A stretch of 64,000 bases of DNA from DATAVB01 sp036267955 (GTDB lineage: Bacteria > Actinomycetota > Actinomycetes > Mycobacteriales > QHCD01), in NCBI GenBank assembly GCA_036267955.1, contig DATAVB010000115.1, forward strand, positions 1 to 64,000, in the 5' to 3' direction. A program made the position numbers and the translations under genes. Below the pieces are notes generated by a model that worked only from the letters and a program-made list of their open reading frames with translations, was not told the DNA's origin and made no database searches. This document shows positions 1 through 7,353 of this stretch, in pieces (position 1 is the first letter of the stretch; each line of letters starts with the position of its first letter).

Positions 1-258
1 CTGCTGAAAATTCATCGTCGCCGGCGCATCCCAGGACTGCAACAACCAATCCACCGCCGGATTCAACTCACCCGTGGAAGACTCCACCAACTTCGGGAGC
101 TCCTCCAACGCCTTCTGCACATCAAACGCCACAGTCTCCGATGTATGCAACGGAAAAAACTGCATCCCCGTCAACAACGAAAAAAACTGATTCAACCAAT
201 CCGGCAAATCCAGAAAACCCGCCTCCCAAATCGGCTGCACATCACCCACACCAACCAC
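1..258 (-). CDS. N-terminal part of a probable WXG100-like ESX effector (runs off left edge)
   Basis: An open frame on the minus strand continues past base 1. It reads GDVQPIWEAGFLDLP, then DWLNQFFSLLTGMQFFP, then a helical stretch ending near DWLLQSWDAP. This resembles the alpha-helical WXG100-like N-terminal domain that targets large actinobacterial polymorphic toxins to type VII secretion. The C-terminal, probably effector, part lies outside the window. The start is uncertain: GTG codons at 258, 249 and 240 and an ATG at 321 are all in frame and none has a good Shine-Dalgarno. Codon use is odd, with many TTT, TTG and GGT codons, unlike the C-ending codons of the neighbours, which suggests separate ancestry. 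Its place beside the ESX genes supports a secreted-substrate role. The family assignment is by pattern only. Confidence 0.45.
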   Translation of the reverse strand, partial: MVGVGDVQPIWEAGFLDLPDWLNQFFSLLTGMQFFPLHTSETVAFDVQKALEELPKLVESSTGELNPAVDWLLQSWDAPATMNFQQ

Positions 259-547
259 CACCCAACGCGATGGTGGTGGTGTGAGTTGCCCGCACGGAGG
301 AAATACGACCGCCGTCCACATTGGACTGAGAGTTTTGGCAAGCAGGGCGATGCGATCGCGTATTCAGGGCGGCACACGCAACAGAAATGCGTCGGTGTCC
401 CCATGCCGTGGCAGGCTGAATATTCCGCGCGCGCCAAATCCGGGCTACCCCCGCGCAGCGGCGGGAACGGGCAGCCGCAGAGACGCGGGGAACGCCAAGC
501 ACCACGAGAACGATTCCGATCCAGAAGAATTAAGGCCTATTGGGGAT
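259..547. other. Intergenic region between two minus-strand ESX genes
   Basis: This 289-base stretch lies between the end of the 304-aa WXG substrate gene and the likely start of the left-edge gene. No frame has convincing codon use. It presumably carries the promoter of the left-edge gene, but I see no clear -10/-35 pair. Confidence 0.4.
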
Positions 548-1462
548 TCAGCTTTCGTTCCGGTCCGGTGCTTGAGTCGTCTGCGGGGCGACCTCGTTGT
601 CAATAATCGGGTGTCGATCAGTTACGCGGTGGGGCGTCCTTGCGGCGTCCGCGGGGGTTTGGCTGTCCGTGACTTCGTGACCGGGCAGGACGTTGTCCCG
701 GGTGGTTTCGTGGCTGGTTACCCGACTCACCGGTTGGGTGGGCAGCACGTTGTCCCGGGTGGTTTCGTGGCTGGTCACGTGCCCTGGTTGGCCGGGCAGG
801 GGTCGGTCGAGCGGCTGAAGTGGATGGTTGCCGAGCACATCTCGACGGGCGGTCTCGTGCCCGGTCAGCTGGCCGACCGGGGCGGTTGTGGGCACCTTGC
901 CTCCGGTCTTGCCGGTTGCGCCGGCCGTGCCGCTCTGCAGGAGCACGGCGTCTTGGACCGCCTGAGTGCGCTGCGCCGTCGAGCCCGATCCGGTCCCCTG
1001 CGAGCCGTTGCCCGATTGTGAACTCGGGGCTCCAGTGGAGGTGCCGGTGGAGCCCGACGATCCAGAATCGTGGGCTCCGACGGAGGCCTTGCGCTGTGCC
1101 TTCTTCATCTCGTCGGCCTGCTGCTGGTCGGCTCCGAGCGACTGCTCGATCGCCTGCCGGGCGGTGGCGCCGAGGTTCGCCACACCGCCGACGATCGCGC
1201 CGCCGGTCTGGCTCTGCTCCGTGGCCTTCGGGTCGAACGTAGCGGTGGGGTCGAGGAACTTCGTTACCTCGTCGGGCTTGAAGTTCTTGCGGAAGGCATC
1301 CGCGGCGTCGCCGTCGCCAATCCAGGAGCCATTGGCAAAAGCCGTGAGCACGGCCTGCGCCTTGGTCCGGTAGTTCGCCTTCAGGGACTCTGCCGCACTG
1401 TCATAGCTCCCCAGGGCGTTGGCCGCATCCTGGGAGTGAATCGTCGCACCGTCGCCGGACAT
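548..1462 (-). CDS. WXG100-type secreted substrate with long repeat tail
   Basis: The 304-aa product begins with about 100 residues predicted helix-turn-helix, with the turn motif SWIGDGDAADAF near residue 47, a true W-x-G. The rest is a low-complexity tail rich in Ser, Gly, Thr and Gln. Near the C-terminus the module HETTRDNVLP occurs twice, with a diverged third copy (HETARRDVLG). The design of a WXG domain plus disordered tail is typical of ESX substrates longer than the ~100-aa Esx proteins. The gene sits 7 bases downstream of the YbaB-family gene and is probably co-transcribed with it. No signal peptide is visible, as expected for ESX export. Function of the tail is unknown; a wall-spanning or adhesive linker is a guess. 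Confidence 0.7.
   Translation of the reverse strand: MSGDGATIHSQDAANALGSYDSAAESLKANYRTKAQAVLTAFANGSWIGDGDAADAFRKNFKPDEVTKFLDPTATFDPKATEQSQTGGAIVGGVANLGATARQAIEQSLGADQQQADEMKKAQRKASVGAHDSGSSGSTGTSTGAPSSQSGNGSQGTGSGSTAQRTQAVQDAVLLQSGTAGATGKTGGKVPTTAPVGQLTGHETARRDVLGNHPLQPLDRPLPGQPGHVTSHETTRDNVLPTQPVSRVTSHETTRDNVLPGHEVTDSQTPADAARTPHRVTDRHPIIDNEVAPQTTQAPDRNES
683..777 (-). repeat. Two near-identical 38-bp repeats, 57-bp period
   Basis: Copies at 683-719 and 740-777 differ at only a few bases. The 57-bp period equals 19 codons and encodes the repeated HETTRDNVLP module of the WXG substrate. The near identity at DNA level points to recent in-frame duplication. Confidence 0.85.
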
Positions 1463-1469
1463 ACAAGCC

Positions 1470-1874
1470 TCACTTCTCTCCGCGCATCTGCTTGCGCATC
1501 TGCTCCTGGACCGCCTCCATGTCCCCGGACATATGTGCTTCCAACTGCTCGCGGGGAATCAACGGAGCGAACAGTTCGACGATCCCTTCCTGGGCCTTCG
1601 TTCCCGCACGATGAATTGTGTCGGTGATCGTATCGGCGAGCGCCCGGGCATCCGGCCGTCGGTAGATCCGTGGGTCGATGTCGAGCCGGATGAGCTGGCC
1701 GTGCGAACCGACCGTGGCGGTGACCAGGCCGTCCCGCGACTTCACCGTGGTCTGGAGCGCACGGGCGCGCTCCTGCAGCTTCGGCGCTTCCTTGAGGAGC
1801 CGCTGGAGCTTTCCCTCCATCTCCTCGGCGAGCGCGCGCGCCGCCGCCACATTGGGTACGCCGCCTGGCTGCAT
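1470..1874 (-). CDS. YbaB/EbfC family protein, ESX-linked
   Basis: The 134-aa product has the YbaB/EbfC layout: an N-terminal helix (LAEEMEGKLQRLL), a central beta-sheet (VTATVGSHGQLIRLDID) and a C-terminal helix region. The family forms dimers that bind DNA in other bacteria, while in actinobacteria divergent members often sit in ESX loci (for example the EspL type) and may act as chaperones. A purine-rich Shine-Dalgarno (GGGAGGCGG) precedes the ATG. It lies directly upstream of the WXG substrate gene, so a dedicated chaperone role is plausible but is inference from position. The C-terminal tail is charged (QEQMRKQMRGEK). Confidence 0.8.
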   Translation of the reverse strand: MQPGGVPNVAAARALAEEMEGKLQRLLKEAPKLQERARALQTTVKSRDGLVTATVGSHGQLIRLDIDPRIYRRPDARALADTITDTIHRAGTKAQEGIVELFAPLIPREQLEAHMSGDMEAVQEQMRKQMRGEK

Positions 1875-2035
1875 GGCTCCGCCTCCCTGCCCCTGACACT
1901 TCCTGTGACGGTACGTGCCCTAGTAGGCTCCCACCATCTTAAATACGACGGCCGGGCCGTCGAGGCATAATTAGCAATTTGTCCGGATCATTCACCCGAG
2001 GATAGAGAGCCCTGAACCGTAGAGCAATCGCCGGG

Positions 2036-3373
2036 ATGACGTTGGCCGCGCTCGTGGCCGGCGTGCTTTCCGTCGGCCTTGTCGCGTACCGCCCGGGCGT
2101 GGCCTCGGCGGCCACCGGGGACACCGGGGACACCGGGGCCTGCAAGGACCAGCCAAAGGGCAGCGGTTCGATCCAGGACGAGCCGTGGCAGCAGACCTGG
2201 TTCGACGCGCCGGCGAAGATCTGGCCGTTCAGCACCGGAGCCGGCACCACGGTGGCGGTCATCGACACCGGCGTGGATCCGAACAACCAGCAGCTGGCGG
2301 GCAAGGTGCTGCCGGGCTACGACTTCATCAACCACCGGGCCCAGGGCGACATCGACTGCGTCCCGCACGGGACGGCGGAGGCGGGCGCCATCGCGGCCAC
2401 CCGGACGACGGGGATCGGCTTCTTCGGGCTCGCCCCGGACGCCACGATCCTGCCGATCCGGGTCAGCAAGGACGCGGTCACCAACGACCAGTCCAAGCCG
2501 GTCAATCAGACGGCGCTGGCCAAGGGGATCGACTATGCGGTCGATCAGGGTGCGAACGTCATCGACTGCGCCGTGGTGAGCTATCTGCCCAATCCGGCTG
2601 TCGAGGCCGCCGTCAAGCGAGCCATCAGCAAGGGCGTGGTCGTCGTCGCCATGGTCGGGGACGGACACTCGACGCAACGTGACGGGATCGGGCCGACCCG
2701 GCTGGGCTCATATCCCGCCGAATATCCCGATGTCATCGGAGTCGGCGCGGTCGACAGCGACGGCCGCCGGGTGGAGACGTCCCAGATCGGGACCTACACC
2801 GACCTCGTCGCACCCGGCAAGGACGTGATATCGGACGCGATCGGGGGGCAGGACACTTTTGACGGCACCGCCATCGCATCGGCCTTCGTCGCCGCCACCG
2901 CGGCCCTATTAATTGCCGAACGTCCGTCGCCGTTGGCGGGATTGTCCGGCTCGGCCAGGGTTGTGGCCCTGACCAAGCAGCTGCAGGGCACTGCGTCGCC
3001 GGAGCTGTCCACAGAGGACAGCATGGCTTACGGAGCCGGCCTCGTCGATCCCTTCCGCGCCCTGACCGAGAAGCCGTCCAACCAGGCGCCGGCCGTACTG
3101 CCGGCCCATACCGCGCCGCCGCCCCCGCCGCGCGACCCGGCGAAGGAGGCGGCGATGAAAGCTACTCGACACTCCAATCACCTCGCTGCACGTCTGGCCG
3201 AGGGGGTCGGCGCGGGGATAATCCTGCTGATCGGCCTCGTGGCGGTGGTGCCGCGTGGGCGGGTCCGGCGCTGGCGACCGGTCCGATCGGATGTTCCACC
3301 AGCGGCGAGTGATGACGGTCCGGAGTTCGTTGCCGGCGAGGCGTTGTTCAAGGATCCAGCCCGTCGCGAGTGA
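2036..3373 (+). CDS. mycP: Mycosin-like membrane subtilase, probably catalytically dead
   Basis: The 445-aa product has an N-terminal signal segment, a subtilisin-like domain, a Pro-rich linker (APPPPPRDP) and one C-terminal membrane helix (GIILLIGLVAVV) followed by a basic tail, as in mycosins. Asp77 (AVIDTGVD) and His111 (CVPHGTAEAG) of the triad are present. The GTS serine motif reads GTAIAS, with Ala279 where Ser is expected, and the oxyanion Asn is replaced by Asp209 in MVGDGH. Known mycosins stabilise the ESX membrane complex independently of proteolysis, so a structural role fits. The ATG at 2036 lies inside the signal sequence; in-frame CTG at 2012 would add LNRRAIAG, giving a basic n-region, so the true start may be upstream. 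It is convergent with the Esx pair. Confidence 0.88.
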   Translation: MTLAALVAGVLSVGLVAYRPGVASAATGDTGDTGACKDQPKGSGSIQDEPWQQTWFDAPAKIWPFSTGAGTTVAVIDTGVDPNNQQLAGKVLPGYDFINHRAQGDIDCVPHGTAEAGAIAATRTTGIGFFGLAPDATILPIRVSKDAVTNDQSKPVNQTALAKGIDYAVDQGANVIDCAVVSYLPNPAVEAAVKRAISKGVVVVAMVGDGHSTQRDGIGPTRLGSYPAEYPDVIGVGAVDSDGRRVETSQIGTYTDLVAPGKDVISDAIGGQDTFDGTAIASAFVAATAALLIAERPSPLAGLSGSARVVALTKQLQGTASPELSTEDSMAYGAGLVDPFRALTEKPSNQAPAVLPAHTAPPPPPRDPAKEAAMKATRHSNHLAARLAEGVGAGIILLIGLVAVVPRGRVRRWRPVRSDVPPAASDDGPEFVAGEALFKDPARRE

Positions 3374-3390
3374 TCCGGTCGCGGAAGCCA

Positions 3391-3446
3391 GTCACAGCCA
3401 AGAAGTCACAGCCAAGAAGTCACAGATAAGAGGTCACAGGCAAGAA
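3391..3446. repeat. Four tandem 14-bp repeats
   Basis: Units GTCACAGCCAAGAA at 3391 and 3405 are identical; those at 3419 and 3433 are diverged. The array directly abuts the terminator hairpin at 3447, just after the mycP stop. Confidence 0.9.
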
Positions 3447-3479
3447 ATGGCCGCGATCCGGATATCGGATCGCGGCCAT
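3447..3479. terminator. Bidirectional hairpin between mycP and the Esx gene
   Basis: Perfect 14-bp arms (ATGGCCGCGATCCG and its complement) enclose a 5-base loop. It lies between the converging ends of mycP and the downstream Esx gene, so it can serve both strands. Confidence 0.8.
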
Positions 3480-3495
3480 CGCGGTGTGCGGTGCC

Positions 3496-3789
3496 TCAGG
3501 TGACGATGCTGACGTTCTTCGCCTCGGTGCTCGAGGCGATCTGCTGGGCCTGACTGTGGGCCGAGTGGGTGGCCATGAACGCCGCCTTGTGGTTCTCGGC
3601 GATCTTCTGCTGCTTCTGCAGGCGCTCGGTCACATAGGAGAGAGCCGCGTTGCCGCGGTACTGCTGCTGCAGGGCCTGGGCCTGGCGGACCAGCTCGCCG
3701 ATCTGGCCGTCCGTGAAGTTCGCGTGTCCGAGGGCCGCATCGGACGCGGCGCTCAGGTCGGTCCAGTTGACCTGGTACAGATCACTCAT
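3496..3789 (-). CDS. Small Esx (WXG100-superfamily) protein with YRG turn
   Basis: The 97-aa product has Esx size and predicted helical hairpin. The turn reads QQYRGNAALSYV near residues 43-54, so Tyr replaces the Trp of WXG. A GAAAGGA Shine-Dalgarno precedes the ATG. The gene follows another small helical gene after 13 bases, the usual arrangement of an Esx heterodimer pair that is exported folded through EccC. The C-terminal region (QAQQIASSTEAKNVSIVT) may carry the export signal, but I do not see a clear YxxxD/E motif. Assignment rests on size, fold prediction and position in the locus. Confidence 0.75.
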   Translation of the reverse strand: MSDLYQVNWTDLSAASDAALGHANFTDGQIGELVRQAQALQQQYRGNAALSYVTERLQKQQKIAENHKAAFMATHSAHSQAQQIASSTEAKNVSIVT

Positions 3790-3802
3790 CGTGTCAGTCC
3801 TT

Positions 3803-4138
3803 TCAGGTGAGGCTGGTCGTGATGGTGCTCGAGGCGATGCTCTGAGCCTGCTTCATCGCGTCGGCCTGCTGCGCGTCGGCGCCGGCGTTGTTCGTGAGGT
3901 GGCTGTTGAGCACCTCGTGGCACTGGGTGAGCGCGTTGACCATCGTCGTGTGGTGGTCGTCGAGCACCGGCAGGATCGACTGGGCGCCGCTGCCGCCGCC
4001 ACCCTTGTAATTGGCGATCCGGGCCGTGATCTCGCCGTGGGTGTTGGTGTAGTGCGTGGTGTGCTGGCTGAGATGGTCCTCGAGCTGGCTCATGAAGTTC
4101 CGCACAGCCGCGTGCTCCATTGAGACTTCGCTGGACAT
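3803..4138 (-). CDS. Small Esx (WXG100-superfamily) protein with YKG turn
   Basis: The product is 111 aa from the ATG at 4138, chosen because AGGAGG lies 9 bases upstream; a start at 4165 would have no such site. It is helical with a central turn ANYKGGGGSGAQ, again Tyr where WXG has Trp, and an unusually Gly-rich turn. It is the upstream member of a two-gene Esx pair between mycP and eccB. The two C-termini resemble each other (QADAMKQAQSIASST and SQAQQIASST), suggesting an old duplication. It is likely the heterodimer partner of the downstream 97-aa protein. Confidence 0.75.
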   Translation of the reverse strand: MSSEVSMEHAAVRNFMSQLEDHLSQHTTHYTNTHGEITARIANYKGGGGSGAQSILPVLDDHHTTMVNALTQCHEVLNSHLTNNAGADAQQADAMKQAQSIASSTITTSLT

Positions 4139-4275
4139 GGGCACCTGCCTCCTGGATAGACCCACTCTGTGGGTACTTGTGTGCCTGAGGCGCCGACCGG
4201 TGCCTCGCGATCGTAGTAGACGGTACCTCCGTCAGTTGGGTTCCTGGTCCGGTTTCACGATTGTTCTCGGTAATG

Positions 4276-5724
4276 TCACGATACGGCCTGTTGCTGGGCG
4301 CCCAGCGGGTCCAGCGCGTCCCCGGCCGGTATGCGGGCGACAAGCGAGGCAGGCATCTGGATCGGCGCCACACTGCTGTATCCCAGTGCCTGGAGGGCGT
4401 CGTCCGAGGCGATCCCGTACCGGCGACCCTCGTCGGTCACCACGAACAGGCTGCCGGATGTTGCCGTCGGCGACGACATGGACTCAACGACCGATCCCCA
4501 ACCCGGCTCCACCACCACCTGGTTTGCCAGCACGGTGCCGTTCTGCGTCCGCTGCTGCGTCGCCGGAGCCAGTGCCGCACCTTCGACCGCGGCCTGTACG
4601 GCGACGTCGGGCACCAGCCCGGCGTTGTCGAACGAGGCGCACACCGTGGACTGGTCGGAGTTGACGCTGGCCATCGGCGGCTTGGTCGCCGGCGGATCGG
4701 TGGGATCCGGAGCCGGCAGGCCCTGCTGGGGAACGGAGTTGGCCTGCGCCGCCGACAGCGACACGGCCTTGGGCCGTCGACCTCCGTAGGCGGTCTTCTG
4801 CACACCGGGGTCGGCCAGGGTGATCTCAGCCTGGACCTGTGTGATGGCCTGGATGTGTTTCTGGCCGAGGAGGTAGTACTGGGAGGAGCCGGCGGACTGG
4901 ACCACCATCACCTCGCCCACGACGCCGCCGCGTACAAGCGTCGAGCGCTGGCCGCGTCCGGCGACCTTTGCCACCGCCAGCGGCTTGCCCGCCGGGAGAG
5001 CGGAGATCCAGGCGGCGCCGACCTTGATCTGTGGTTGTCCGTGCAGGGTCAGCCCTTCCAACACCGGCGCCGGATCTGGGATGGGATAGGCGTGGCCGTG
5101 CCAGACCAGCGAGTACTCGTGTCTGCTGTCCGTTTGTTCGATGTTGTCGAGCAGGAAGGCCGACTGGCCGACCGGCGTGCCGCTGGTGCGGGCCCGGCCC
5201 ACGACCAGCGCGGTGTTGGGGATCGTCTCACCGCTGATCGTCTGCGCCGGCAGTGAGCACAGCGTCCACGGCGCACCCAGCAGGTGATCGGTCGGCGGGA
5301 TCACATCGGGCGCGTCGTGCAGTCCGAGCAGCGGGCCGCGGGGCACATCGAGAATGTCCTTGGCCGTCACGTAAATGGTGCTGGTGGAGTTGGCCAGCAG
5401 CACGCCGGAGGCGAAGTTGGTGACCGGGTACAGGTAGTGCTTGCCGGTTTTCTGATCGGCCAGCCATACGTACCTCGCGCCGGTCTCCTTCACCACGATG
5501 ACCTTGCCGCCGTCCTGCCAAGTGGTGGTGCTGGACGGCTTGACGACGCCGATGACGCCGGCGACAGCGAGCACGAGGACCGCGATCATCACGCCGCCGA
5601 ACGTGGCCCCGGACATCCGCCGGAGCGGCGGTTGGGCCGGATCCGTCTCGTGCAGAACCAACGAGGAGATGACCCGCCGGACCGAGAACTGGTACGACTG
5701 GAACTGGTCTCGCCTGCTTGCCAT
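4276..5724 (-). CDS. eccB: Type VII secretion core component EccB
   Basis: The 482-aa product starts MASRRDQFQSYQFSVRRV, typical of EccB, with one membrane helix at about residues 42-62 (GVMIAVLVLAVAGVIGVV) and a large extracytoplasmic R1-R4 domain. Family length is about 480-510 aa. EccB is one of the four core membrane proteins of the ESX channel and lies on the outer face of the inner membrane complex with mycosin. It is followed on the same strand, after 137 bases, by the Esx pair, and is preceded by eccD 53 bases upstream. Two Cys in the external domain (CSLPAQ and VCASF) could form the conserved disulphide. Confidence 0.95.
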   Translation of the reverse strand: MASRRDQFQSYQFSVRRVISSLVLHETDPAQPPLRRMSGATFGGVMIAVLVLAVAGVIGVVKPSSTTTWQDGGKVIVVKETGARYVWLADQKTGKHYLYPVTNFASGVLLANSTSTIYVTAKDILDVPRGPLLGLHDAPDVIPPTDHLLGAPWTLCSLPAQTISGETIPNTALVVGRARTSGTPVGQSAFLLDNIEQTDSRHEYSLVWHGHAYPIPDPAPVLEGLTLHGQPQIKVGAAWISALPAGKPLAVAKVAGRGQRSTLVRGGVVGEVMVVQSAGSSQYYLLGQKHIQAITQVQAEITLADPGVQKTAYGGRRPKAVSLSAAQANSVPQQGLPAPDPTDPPATKPPMASVNSDQSTVCASFDNAGLVPDVAVQAAVEGAALAPATQQRTQNGTVLANQVVVEPGWGSVVESMSSPTATSGSLFVVTDEGRRYGIASDDALQALGYSSVAPIQMPASLVARIPAGDALDPLGAQQQAVS

Positions 5725-5777
5725 CTGCCTCTTCCAGCCCTCTCCTCGACAGGTCGACTAGTGGTATCGCCGGTCCG

Positions 5778-7184
5778 CTAGTGGTACAGCCCGCGCATGT
5801 AGCCGACAAGGCCGACCAGCAGGCAGGTCATCGGCACCACCGCGATGATGAGCAGCACATCGAGGATGTCCGCGATCCGGCCCAGGTACGGACCGGGCTG
5901 CCGGTGTTGATAGTGCCGGCCGGCGGACAACACCAGCCCGGCCAGGATCACCAGAGCGGGCACGATGGCCATGAGGCGGAAGTCGTCGGAGCGGGTCAAC
6001 GCCCGCGCGACAAGCATCGCCATTCCGGCCAGACCCGCGGTGAGCAGCGATGTCCGATGCCGCAGTGTCGGAAACAACCGTCCCTGCAGGAGCATCGAGG
6101 TCGCGGCCAGGCCGATAAGGATCAGCGCCGTCTGCCGACCGTTGACCACCAGAATCAGTTGAGCGATCACCGCCACAACCGCGTTGCCGATAAGCAGTCC
6201 GGTCAGCAGTTCGTCGGTGCGCCGCACCGTGGCGTAGACCCGGGGCAGCGGGACCTGGGGCTGGTCGGCCAGCAGGTCGTCCGTGCTGGCCGGCAGCGCC
6301 GGGACGGGCAGCTTGCCCAACCGGATCGACAGCAGCGGGAGCATGGGTGTCAACGCGACGATCGCGGCCAGCAGGATGCCGGCGATGTCCGAGGGGCTCA
6401 GGTCGGTCAACCCGATCAATCCGCCGATGACGCCGAAGGTCCCTGCCTGGATGCCACCGACGAAGAACTGAGTCCGGTCCGCGACGCCTGCGTAGCACAG
6501 CACGGAGACGACGATCAGGACCGCCGCCCCGGCCGTCAGCTGCTGCGCGTGGATGCCGAGCAGCGAATGGTGGCCGTTGAAGATGATGAGTCCGCCGGTG
6601 AAGCCGAAGAACAGCGCGATCGTGCCCACCGCCGCGCCGGTGCCGGCGTCGCCCAGGGCGCGGGCCAGTGCGACCGCCGCCAAGGTGAAGAGCCCCGCAA
6701 GGACGAGGGCCGCAACGGTCGGCCTGGTCCAGCTGGCGCCGGCGGTCAGGACCGGTCCGGTGCTGAGAATCAGGATGAGCGCGATCGCGCTCGCGACGGC
6801 GGTCACCACGACTGCGGCCCGGCGGGTCGCCGCACCGGTCCAGGTCCGTACCTGGCGCCGGGCCTCAGTGGCGATGGCGTCGACGACGTCGTCGTAATCC
6901 ATCTCGGGCCACTCGTCGTAACGGTGGCCGAGGTGCAGGATCTCACCGTCGCGTACGGCCTGGGCCGCCAGCGTCTGGGTCGCGTCGATCATCGAGCCGT
7001 CGGTGCGGCGCAGCACCCACCCGCCGTTCTCCTGCCCCATGTCCGCGAGGTCCTCGCCGGCGTGCCGGAGCAGGCCGGGCAGCAACTCGGCGGCCGGCAG
7101 TTGGTCCGGCAGCGCGACGTCGACCCGGCGGCTGGGCGAGGCGATCGTGATCCGGGCCAGTCCGCTGCCGACGCTGCTCGTCAC
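5778..7184 (-). CDS. eccD: Type VII secretion integral membrane protein EccD
   Basis: The 468-aa product has an N-terminal ubiquitin-like domain (about residues 1-95) and then roughly eleven hydrophobic helices, the EccD layout; EccD dimers line the ESX membrane pore. I start it at GTG 7184, preceded by AGAGAGG, because the longer frame to 7463 runs into the divergent eccC gene and its added residues do not look like protein. It ends 53 bases before eccB. The stop region shows a short duplication, TACCACTAG occurring twice at its 3' end. Confidence 0.93.
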   Translation of the reverse strand: MTSSVGSGLARITIASPSRRVDVALPDQLPAAELLPGLLRHAGEDLADMGQENGGWVLRRTDGSMIDATQTLAAQAVRDGEILHLGHRYDEWPEMDYDDVVDAIATEARRQVRTWTGAATRRAAVVVTAVASAIALILILSTGPVLTAGASWTRPTVAALVLAGLFTLAAVALARALGDAGTGAAVGTIALFFGFTGGLIIFNGHHSLLGIHAQQLTAGAAVLIVVSVLCYAGVADRTQFFVGGIQAGTFGVIGGLIGLTDLSPSDIAGILLAAIVALTPMLPLLSIRLGKLPVPALPASTDDLLADQPQVPLPRVYATVRRTDELLTGLLIGNAVVAVIAQLILVVNGRQTALILIGLAATSMLLQGRLFPTLRHRTSLLTAGLAGMAMLVARALTRSDDFRLMAIVPALVILAGLVLSAGRHYQHRQPGPYLGRIADILDVLLIIAVVPMTCLLVGLVGYMRGLYH

Positions 7185-7353
7185 GGTGCGGGCCTCTCTT
7201 CTGGTTCGGTCGGGTGCGGTGAGTGTGGGATGTACGGTTTGATGCAGTTGTCCGGACCATACGATAGAACCAGTTGCTGCAGGAAGCAGTCTCCCTAACA
7301 GCGGATGGACCGATTCGGGCGGTCCGCGGCCGAACGCGAAGGAGGGTCGTCGG
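7185..7353. promoter_or_regulatory. Divergent eccD/eccC promoter region
   Basis: This 169-base region drives both arms of the ESX locus. A candidate plus-strand promoter is TTTGAT, a 16-base spacer and TACGAT, ahead of eccC. No operator-like palindrome is obvious. Confidence 0.4.
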
